Below are positions 1-9,037 of a stretch of 16,755 bases of DNA, piece after piece (positions within the stretch are counted from its first letter, which is position 1; each line of letters opens with the position of its first letter). The DNA comes from Hepatocystis sp. ex Piliocolobus tephrosceles (lineage: Eukaryota > Apicomplexa > Aconoidasida > Haemosporida > Plasmodiidae). The notes under the pieces are model-generated. The model did not search any database. It was not told the DNA's origin and saw only the letters and a program-made list of their open reading frames with translations. Location of the stretch: positions 8,279 to 25,033 of the forward strand of contig CABPSV020000108.1 of assembly GCA_902459845.2 (NCBI GenBank), written 5' to 3'. The position numbers and the translations under genes were made by a program.

Positions 1-1474
1 ATATATATGTATATTTACATTTTTTTATTTAATACTATAATGATATAAGTTCTATGATCTTTTTTTTTTTTTTTTTTCTTAACAAATTATTAACCTTATT
101 TTGGAAAATAAATAAGCTTATATGACTTATATATAAGACAACATTATAGAACAAATCTTACCAATTAGTTTTTTATGAACAACGTAAAAAAAAAAAAAAA
201 AAAAAAAAAATAACAAATTAATAAAAAAAAAAAAAAATTCTGAACATAGCTATAGATATAGCTATATATATACATTTTTTTCTTTTTTATATGTTTGTTC
301 ATGTATTTATAAAATAATTTTATTATTTATTTTTTTTTTTTAATAATGGTTGGCTGTCTAATATTTGATGAAATTATATAATTAAAAAAAAAAAAAAAAA
401 AAAAAAAAATATATAGGAGGTACTAACAAATTAATTTTAAATAGTATAATTTTTATTAAATTAACTAAATTAAGAACATCGTATTCTTAAAAGCTTAAAG
501 CACAACAAAAAAAAAAAAAACAAAAACATATTTCTCTTTGACTATTTTTTATGATTTTACAAAATTATATTTACAAAATTATATTTGCAAAATTATATTT
601 ACAAAATTATATTTGCAAAATTATATTTGCAAAATTATATTTACAAAAATTATATTTACAAAAATTATATTTACAAAAATTATATTTACAAAATTCTATG
701 TTTTTATTAATTTTTAATAATTTATGCTTGTTTAACATATTTGTAAAAAAAAAAAAAAAACAACGTCTTAGAGTCTTGTATGTAATTTTCATTATTTATT
801 TTTGTAATTTTTATTTATTAATTTCTTCAACAATTACATTAATAACATGCATTTATCCAATTCATTCATTATTTTTACACATTACATAAAAATAATATTA
901 ATTGACTGTTGTATACATTTTGTGAAACACTGAACTTGCATAAATTAATATATACATGTATATTCACATCTCCCCTTTCTACAATATATATATATATATA
1001 TTAATTATATAAATTCACAATATATATTAACTACATGAATTAACTATATAAATGAATGCTATTTTTAATTAATGCATGTAAAAATAATTTTCAAAGCACA
1101 AAACTTTACATTTTGTAAATATTACTATAATATTTTTAATTATTTATTGAAATTTATTATATATTCTTAAAGTTATATATTAATGTTTGCTATGAATTTT
1201 GTTTATAAATTTGTTTACTAGCAACATCAAGTACTTTCTTTTTGTGTGTGTTTTTTTAAAGTATAGTAAAGACAGTTGTAAATTTGTTTATTTGAGAAAC
1301 AACTATTTTATTACTAACATAAGAAAATATTAAACTTACATTTGTTTTTGCTTTTTTGCCTTTTTTCGTTTTTTTTTTTTTTTATTTTTCAAATATTACC
1401 TTCGTAATTATATCAAGAATCAAAATACTTTATTAAATAAAGATAAAATAAAAAAAAAAAATAAAAAAGGCATT
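1..1474. other. Non-coding region upstream of the myosin gene
   Basis: No convincing gene is seen here. The stretch is almost pure A/T, with homopolymer tracts (T near 61-76, A near 186-210 and 384-408, T near 1371-1383), a (TA)n run near 985-1001 and a 14/15-bp tandem array at 559-695. Open frames in the array are low-complexity and are not supported as genes. The part nearest 1475 probably includes the promoter and 5' leader of the myosin gene. No specific promoter element can be named with confidence. Confidence 0.7.
559..696. repeat. 14/15-bp tandem repeat (minisatellite)
   Basis: Six head-to-tail copies of a 14-bp unit, (A/G)CAAAATTATATTT, run from 559 to 642. Three copies of a 15-bp version with one extra A, ACAAAAATTATATTT, follow from 643 to 687, then a partial copy. 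The array lies about 0.8 kb upstream of the myosin start codon. It makes open frames on both strands simply because the unit lacks stops in some frames. Confidence 0.93.
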
Positions 1475-1720
1475 ATGGTTTTTCTACAATTGGAAAATAA
1501 TGAAGCTTTACACGAAATCAACATATCAGATATAAATAATGAAGATCAAGTGGATTTATCACAGAATAATAGAATATGCAATAAGAAAGTGAATTATGAG
1601 AGAAAGGAGGATGAAGGATTATATTCTAATACACATGTATGGTATTTTGATAATGATGTATATAAAAAAATGGAAATAAGTGAATTCAAAAAGAAAGAGA
1701 ACTTATATACCCTTAAACGT

Positions 1721-1770
<50 letters not shown>

Positions 1771-4700
1771 CAATTATGTACACATACAAAGCAAAATATA
1801 TCCTTTTAGTTCTTATCATTCTAGTATGTTACATTCTTACGTACACATATATATATATATATATATACAAATACTCACCTGAACATGTAATTTGTTTCCA
1901 TTTTCAGGGAAATGTACAACTCTTGAAAATATCCCCGCACATAAAGTTACAAAATGCTTAAAAGATAATATTGAATTGGATTACGAAAACAGCATTGATA
2001 TAATAAAACTAAGTGAGGAAAATGTTATTGAAAATTTAAAAAATCGGTACAAAAAAAACAAAATATACACGTTCCATGCTTCATTATTAATAGCGATTAA
2101 CCCATATAAACAAATAAAAGGTTTGTATGATATTAAACAAATGAGTATTCATTTAAATACATTTAATAAAAATCCATTGCATATAAAACAAGAATTAAAA
2201 AGTCATATATATGATATTAGTAATATGGCTTATAATAATATGATATTAAAAAAGAAAAGACAGACAATTATTGTTTCTGGGCATAGTGGTAGTGGTAAAA
2301 CAGAAAATTGTAAATTTCTTTTCAAATATTTTCATTACATTTTTTTTGCTAATAATAGGACTAATCAAAGTAAGGAGATGTATCAAAATATGAGTACTTA
2401 CTTGGATGATAGTTCGGAAGAAAAAGTAGTAGAAAATAAAGTAATAGAAAATAAAGTAATAGAAAATAAAGTAATAGAAAATAAAGTAGTAGACGATAAA
2501 GTAGTAGACGATAAAGTAGTAGACGATAAAGCAGTAGAAAATAAAGTAGTAGACGATAAAGTAGTAGAAAATAAAGCAGTAGAAAATAAAGCAATAGAAG
2601 AAGCGGTAACAAAAGACAGTACAAATACATGTATCAAAGTTGAATTACTAGGAAGTTGTCAAAAGTTGGGGGTAGGCATATTTGAAAATGAAAACAAAAA
2701 TATAACAAACTTCGAAGATTGTAATGAAGAAAAAACAAAAAATGTGTTAATTAAAAAGACTAACGAAGTAAAATATGAACGAATCGATAAACTAATTTAT
2801 ATTAATAATATTATAGAATCTATGAGCAATGCAAAAACTATAAAAAATGATAATAGTAGTAGATGTGGACGAATTAATGATTTAATATTCGAAGAAAAAA
2901 AGAAAAACGATGATACTAATATGTTTAATTTTTGCTTTTCTAATATTAAGATAATGATTTTATTATTAGAAATTAATAGATGCATAGCTCATAACGAAGG
3001 TGAACGAAATTTTCATATTTTTTATCAACTTATATGGGGATTATCGGATGAACAACTAAAGGAAAGAAAACTGATTAGAGATATTAATTATTATAATCTT
3101 TTGAATAATGGTGCATGTAATAAGAAAAGTGTAAAAATTATTGTTAAAAAAGTAGAAGACAATTCTGTATTAGATAAAGAGCGACAAAAAGATAATGAAA
3201 ATTTTAAATATTTATTAAAAGGATTACGTTATATAAATTATGACGAAAAAAAAATTAATGAATTTTTAGATGTAATTACAGGTTTGATACATTTAGGAGA
3301 AATAGTTTTTGATGAAAATGAAAATTTATCATCATCAGATTTAAAAAGTAGAGAAGAAAATGAATATAATAAAAAAACGTATGAGAATATTTGTTCTTGT
3401 TTAAAAATAGATATGGAAAATTTATATAATACAATTAAATATAAGAATATTCGTGTTTTGTTTGAAAAAATTAGAACAGAAAGAAATCAAGGTAATTCAT
3501 TATCTACTGTTCATACTTTAATAAAAGTAATATATAAGAAATTATTTAATAAAATAATATATGATATAAATATGACACATCTCAATGAAAAAGAAAAAGA
3601 AGTAGTTATGAATGAAAAAATATATGAACTTAATCATAATGTTATATCTATTTTAGATCTTTATGGATTTGAAGAATTGTCTTGTAACGATTTTGAACAA
3701 CTAAGTATTAATTTGGCTAATGAAAAATTAAATAATTATTATATTAATAATGAAATTGAAAAGGAAAAAAATATATACAAAATGGAAAATATATTTTGGA
3801 ATGATATAACAATACCTAATTATCAGGATACTATTTGTTTTATTGAAAAAATGTATACTAATTTAGATGATATAACTAAACTTAATAATATTGGTCAAAA
3901 AAAAGTAGATGATCATTTTTTTAATTATTTATTATATAATGAAAATGATTATCTTAAAACTAATATTTATGGTTTTATATCTAATAAAGATAATATATAT
4001 ACAAGTAAAAAACAAAATATAAAAAAAAATACATTTTTTATAAAACATTATGCAGGTTGTGTAACATATACAATTAACAACTGGATTCATAAAAATAGTG
4101 ATAAAATTGATGTGGAAATAGAGGAACTAATTGCAACTTCAAGGAATTTTTTTTTGGGAAACATAATTGAGGAAAATGAAATTAGCCAAGTGGTAAATGT
4201 AGGAAACAATAAAGAATTCCAAATTCGGGAACAAGTGCAAGGTCAGATGTTATTAGAGCATGTGCAAAAAAAAATTGATGAAAAAGACAATTTATTAATT
4301 ATGTACGATGACAAAAACAAGACAACACTAGAAACATCTTTAAATAATAACAAAGAAGATAACAAAGAAGGTAACACAGAAGGTAACACATATAGTACAA
4401 CCAGTTTATGTAATAACACATATAATGGTACACAAAATAAATTAGATGCCAGTTTTTCCGGTAATTATAATAGAAGTAGCTCCAATAATTATAATAAGAA
4501 TAATATACTAAGTGTTAGTAAAAAATATATAAAAGAACTTTATAATTTGTTTAATAATTTAGAAAAAACAGATATGTATTATGTAAGATGTATTTTACCA
4601 AACGAGTATATGAGAAAAGATAAATTTAAAAAGGGTTTAGTTTATTGTCAATTAAAACAATGTGGTGCCAATGAAGTTATTAAAATAATGAATAATGGTT

Positions 4701-7700
4701 TATCGCATAAAATTGAAAAAGATGAACTACTATCAAAATTAAAAAATTTTATACCTAAAGAATTACAGTATTGTTTTAATTATGACATAACTTACTATTT
4801 GATGAGATTATTTGATTATAAAGGAACTTGCTTCGAAATTGGTAAAAGTTATGTTTTTATGAAGTCTCATATATATACACAGATAAATTATTATTTTTAT
4901 AATAAGTTTATTGTTTTAAATGATCGTAATAATTTATGTTCCGAAGAAAATCGAAAACAAATTTTGAAAGATATAACCATAAGACGATTTAAAAGATGTG
5001 TTAGTGTAATAAAAATAAATAACTGGATAAATAAATATTATTTATTATATTTAGAAAAAAAAAAAGAAATGAAGAAAAAAGCTTGTGATTATATTTATAA
5101 AATGTATTTAATTTATAAAACTATGAAAGCTATAAAAAAAACATTTTTTTATAATGTGAACAAATTAAATAAAATATGTGTTAAAAGAGCTTATCACTTT
5201 GCTTTTGTAAAAATTAAAAAAACAAAAAAAAACCATTTAAATTTGTTAACAAACAATAAGGGTAAAATACAATTTCAATTAAAAGGTATAAAAAAAATAG
5301 AAATGAAAACAAGTATAGATATAACAAAAAAAGTTGTATCAGAAGGACAGAATGAAAAAACACAAAAAGAAATTACTAATATTTCGAATTGTAACAATTT
5401 GAATAAAAACATGGGTAACAATTTTTTAAGAATGACACCATTAGAAGATGATAATAAAAAAGCAAAAATAACAACATCAGAAGAAATATTTGTATGTACA
5501 CCTGACAATTATCATTATGTATATAATAATATAGATTGGATAATTATATACAAAAATAACAGAATAAGTTTTTATAACATATTCTATAACTATGAAAGAG
5601 TAAATAAAAAATATATACTAAATTATAACAATATTGTAATAAAACAAGTGGACAGAGATGAAGAAAGTAAACATATAGATATAAAAATAAAAGAACACAA
5701 TAATTATGCTATTAAACATGAACCAATCAATACGGATGAAAAAAACACTTCAGTTAATATAGAAACAGTAAAAGATGTTAATAGTATATTTGATAAGGAG
5801 AAGAAAGGTAATACAAATTTAAAAATAGAACATAATAAAAACAAACAAACATCTTGTTTTTTGTCAAATAAATTCTTTTTTTGTATTACTCAACATCCTT
5901 TATATAAAAATTTGTTTATTGGAATTGATAAAAACTTAAATTTAATTTTATTTACTTATCCAAATATGCGAACAATTAAAAGTATTTTAAAAATAAAAAT
6001 TAAATCTATAAAACAAAATAATAAAAACTTACCTAACACATTATTGCCAAGGTTGTATAAAAGTAAAAGATATGAATCCACATTTTTACAAAGAAAGAGT
6101 AAACACGATGTTTATGATGGTCTTAATGTAACAACTCACATTGGTAATAATATAATTAAAAATGAAAATTTAGATCTTTTTTTGGATAAAGATAATATAA
6201 ATGACGTGTTTAGTAATGAAAACATAAATATGTTCATACATGTGTATAAAAATATTTATGTATTAAGCACAATAGAGAATATTTTGAATGAACAAGAGGA
6301 GGGAATAAAAAGTGTAGTAGGTAAAACGGATGTAACATCAACAAACGAGGTTGTAAAAGAAAATGGAAAGAACGAACTAGAAACAGGGGTATCAATAAAG
6401 ATAAAAAATGAAATTAAAAAGGATGAAGTAACAAAATCATGTGTGTATAAACAAATACACACTTTTAACACATTTGAAGCTGTTGACAATAACAAGAAAG
6501 AAAAACCGTATGGAGAAGAAAAGCCATGTGGGGAAGAAAATTCATGTGGAGAAGAAAAGCCATGTGGGGAACAAAAGTCATGGGGGGAAGAAGAATCGTC
6601 TAAGAAAGGAAAAAGCACAGAGACAAACAAAAAATCGAAATATTATAGTTTTTTAAAAAGTATAAAAAAGGAAAATTATATTATTAAAGAGTTTTATAAT
6701 AACTTATCTTTTAAAGTGTTAAAGATTAATTTCTTACCAAGTAATATGAGTCATATAGTTTATTTGTGTTATACCCTTATAAATAATGATCATTATTTGT
6801 TGTTAACAATTGTAAACTTATTTTCAAATCCGATATATAAACATACTATATATATACCTATAAATAATATAATTAATAATGAAAAGTTTGTTGATTTTGT
6901 TGCTAATAGGGGGAATAGTGGTAGTAGTGATAATAGTGGTAGTAGTGATAATAGTGGTAGTAGTGATAATAGTGGTAGTAGTGACAACAATGGTGGTAGT
7001 AGTGATAACAATAATAGTGTCGATCCCCATCCAAGAGTAAACATAATTAATAAAAACAATTCGACAGATTTCGAACTTATAGATAAATATTTGAGCACGT
7101 TAAAATTTTCTATTATTAATAATTCATATATACTTTTATATGGTTGTTGTTCATTGAGTTTAATTGAAATAAAAAACTTTAACCTAAATACCAGTAACCC
7201 TTATATAAAAGAATACGAATACAAATATTTAAAATTGACATTTACTACATTTATTTTTGATTATTTTAATAATGTATATGATTTACATTTAAATAAATTA
7301 TCAAACGATTTAAAACATGACTTAGTAATGGATGATATGTTTAGAAGGGATAGTAAAAGTGGTGATGGTAGAAGAGGTGATAGTAAAAGTTGTGATAAAA
7401 AAGGTGACAATAATGATGACGGTAGTGACAAATTATACATACATGAAAAAAGGAATGGACAAAACGAATTTTATATTTTTTCATTATATAATCAAATTTA
7501 TTTATTAACAGATAAAAACAAAAAAAAAACAGATTTAAGTGATGTGCTATTTCAATATGATGATTGGATAATATTAAGATTAAAGAGTAATTGTATGATA
7601 AAAAATTATAACAAAACAAATATATACATCCCTCCATCCAGTAATAAAGAATTATGTACATTCCAAAGTGTAATGCTTATGAATATTAATTATTATTATA

Positions 7701-8672
7701 ACTATAAATATTACAAAAATATAGTTTCATTAAATTCAAGTATACAAGCTACTATTCAAAAATATAATTATAATAACAATAATAATATGAACACTGAACA
7801 AAATATGTACAATTATATATTCCCAGATGTATATATCTTACAAGAAATTAAAAATAAAAATAATACAAATAATGAAACACAATATTTTTATTATAATTTG
7901 AAAAATAATCAAATGTTGGATTTCTGTGATGGTGACTACATAAATAGTGTTGTTCCATATGAAAGGTAATTCAATGATAGAACAATAAAAACATAAACGG
8001 ATATGTTTTGTTCATACACACGTATATATGTATATATGTATATATGTATGCATTTATCCCAATTATGAACTAGGGAAAAAAAAAAAAGTAAAAATAAACT
8101 ACGAATTTAATAAGTAACATATTATTAGATTTAATATGTGCAAGGTTTTCAATCATATAATATATGTTACATCTTTTATTTTTACAATTTTACAATTTTA
8201 CAATTTTATTGTTATTACTTTTGTTACTTTTTTTTTTTTTTTTTTTTTTTACTTTTTTAGAAATTTTGTGTCTTCTAACATTTTAGCTTGTACTCCTTTA
8301 AGTCATATGGATACTATTTTGTTGTTAGTGAAGGTAAGAAAGCGAAAAAAAAAAAAAAAAAAAAAAAAAACAATATATACACATAAGTAAATACACAAAC
8401 ATATAAATGAATGTAACAAAATTGTAAATTATAAGTACAGCATAGTACAAGAATAATATAGTTGTAGTTGTAGTTGTAGTTGTAGTTGTTTTATTTATAA
8501 ATATAAATTTATGTTTGTGCCATTGTGTTATTGTGCTTGTTATATTTTAATTATTTAACTGTTAATATTTTTTTATTTTATTTTTTAGAACAAATCGGAT
8601 GATACAAATTCGTATGCTCTACAATTTGTTAACATTGTCAACAATAGAAGAAGAAATATTGTCGTTGAATAA
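1475..8672 (+). CDS. Unconventional myosin, apicomplexan MyoF type, four exons
   Basis: Actin-based motor. Exons 1475-1718, 1908-7965, 8261-8333 and 8589-8672 join in phase into 2152 residues. An SH3-like start (VWYFD, W56) precedes the motor: AINPYK at 144-149, P-loop GHSGSGKT 206-213, switch I NDNSSRCGR 395-403, switch II DLYGFEE 665-671, HYAG 795-798, YYVRCILPNE 972-981, QLKQCG 996-1001 and the converter-end GKSYVF near 1060. The switch I Arg and switch II Glu that form the myosin salt bridge are both present. A basic, degenerate IQ-like neck (about 1100-1200) leads to a beta-rich tail, probably a WD40-type propeller, broken by repeats. Motor plus long propeller tail is the MyoF architecture (older Plasmodium name MyoC). 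Toxoplasma MyoF moves vesicles and is needed for apicoplast inheritance; Plasmodium MyoF has been linked to the Kelch13 compartment and haemoglobin uptake. Loops 1 and 2 are greatly enlarged. The myosin call is certain, the MyoF assignment likely, and the splice sites are read by eye. Confidence 0.92.
1719..1907 (+). other. Myosin intron 1 (phase 1)
   Basis: The donor GTAAGT at 1719 follows Leu-Lys plus one base. The acceptor TTTTCAG ends at 1907. Splicing creates an Arg codon and joins the SH3-like region to the motor in frame. Reading on from exon 1 meets a stop within three codons. The intron holds an uninterrupted A45 tract at 1725-1769 directly after the donor, and a (TA)n run near 1848-1866. 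Confidence 0.9.
2426..2605 (+). repeat. 15-bp coding repeat in myosin loop 1
   Basis: Eleven copies (2426-2590) of a 15-bp unit encode V/A-V/I-E/D-N/D-K, as VVENK, VIENK, VVDDK and AVENK variants, plus a degenerate twelfth copy. They cover residues 255-309, between the P-loop and switch I, which corresponds to loop 1 of the motor. The near identity of the DNA copies suggests recent expansion by slippage or unequal exchange. Confidence 0.95.
6506..6595 (+). repeat. 18-bp coding repeat in myosin tail
   Basis: Five consecutive 18-bp units encode PYGEEK, PCGEEN, SCGEEK, PCGEQK and SWGEEE (about residues 1615-1644). It is a charged insertion, probably a loop between blades of the C-terminal propeller. 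Confidence 0.9.
6914..7018 (+). repeat. 18-bp Asn/Ser/Gly/Asp coding repeat in myosin tail
   Basis: Four near-identical units encode NSGSSD (6914-6985), followed by degenerate NNGGSSD and NNNS copies. It starts near residue 1751, in the tail region. The composition is that of a disordered linker. The same DNA is open in other frames, which creates spurious ORFs on the minus strand. Confidence 0.9.
7966..8260 (+). other. Myosin intron 2 (phase 2)
   Basis: The donor is AG|GTAATT at 7966. The acceptor is a long T tract followed by ACTTTTTTAG ending at 8260. It joins the final Glu-Arg of exon 2 to an in-frame 73-base exon. If the intron is kept, translation stops at the TAA lying within the donor (7967-7969), giving a product shorter by about 50 residues. 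It also holds an ATATATGT-type repeat near 8024-8048 and three ACAATTTT units near 8182-8205. Confidence 0.8.
8334..8588 (+). other. Myosin intron 3 (phase 0)
   Basis: The donor GTAAGAA at 8334 follows a Leu-Leu-Leu-Val-Lys stretch. The acceptor TTTTATTTTTTAG ends at 8588. An A-rich tract begins about 12 bases after the donor, as in intron 1. A GTAGTT hexamer array lies at about 8459-8489. The downstream exon encodes 27 residues, NKSDDTNSY to NIVVE, and then TAA at 8670. Confidence 0.8.
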
Positions 8673-8693
8673 AAAAAAAAAAAAAAAAAACAC

Positions 8694-8735
<42 letters not shown>

Positions 8736-9037
8736 ATTATTTTTTTTTGTCACTTTTCCCTTATAAAAATTGTTAGTTGCTATTTATTTAGAGGTGTATA
8801 TATATACATACATACATGTGCATACGCATCTATTAACCTAGACATGAGAAAAAAACACACTAACAAGTTTTAAAAAGGAAACAATGTAACTTATGTAAAC
8901 ATAAAAAACATTTTTATTTATATATAGCTATATACATACATACGTCCTCAAAATTAATTTTATTTAAATTGATGGCGCATTATGCTGACATTTATTTCGG
9001 TATTTATATATTTATATATTTATATATGTTTGACATA
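8673..9037. other. Convergent intergenic region
   Basis: This 365-base stretch separates the stop of the plus-strand myosin from the stop of the minus-strand membrane protein, so it must contain both 3' untranslated regions. It starts inside an A20 tract that includes the last two bases of the myosin stop codon (8671-8690). A (TA)n run of about 34 bases lies near 8698-8732. No coding signal is visible. Confidence 0.75.

Noticed and set aside
346..381. Short ATG frame MVGCLIFDEII
   Set aside because: Eleven codons with no splice donor before the stop and no nearby exon to join.
551..889. 112-codon open frame on the plus strand
   Set aside because: Its first half is the 14/15-bp minisatellite, and the rest is A/T-driven low complexity with no domain or gene-like composition.
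1892..1907. Start of the myosin at a TTG at 1892
   Set aside because: These bases are the intron acceptor. The in-frame exon 1 from ATG 1475 supplies the expected SH3-like N-terminus.
1680..1961. Open frame spanning the A45 tract
   Set aside because: It overlaps the end of exon 1 in another frame and runs through intron 1; the poly-Lys is simply the intronic A tract.
2361..2637. Leu- and Thr/Ser-rich minus-strand ORFs
   Set aside because: They are antisense shadows of the 15-bp loop-1 repeat; a stop-free repeat unit opens several frames at once.
6793..7098. Minus-strand ORFs rich in Leu-Ser-Pro or Thr-Ile
   Set aside because: Antisense shadow of the NSGSSD repeat in the myosin tail.
8136..8390. 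Separate 84-codon gene downstream of the myosin
   Set aside because: Its middle is exon 3 of the myosin; the flanks are a T tract and an A tract belonging to introns 2 and 3.
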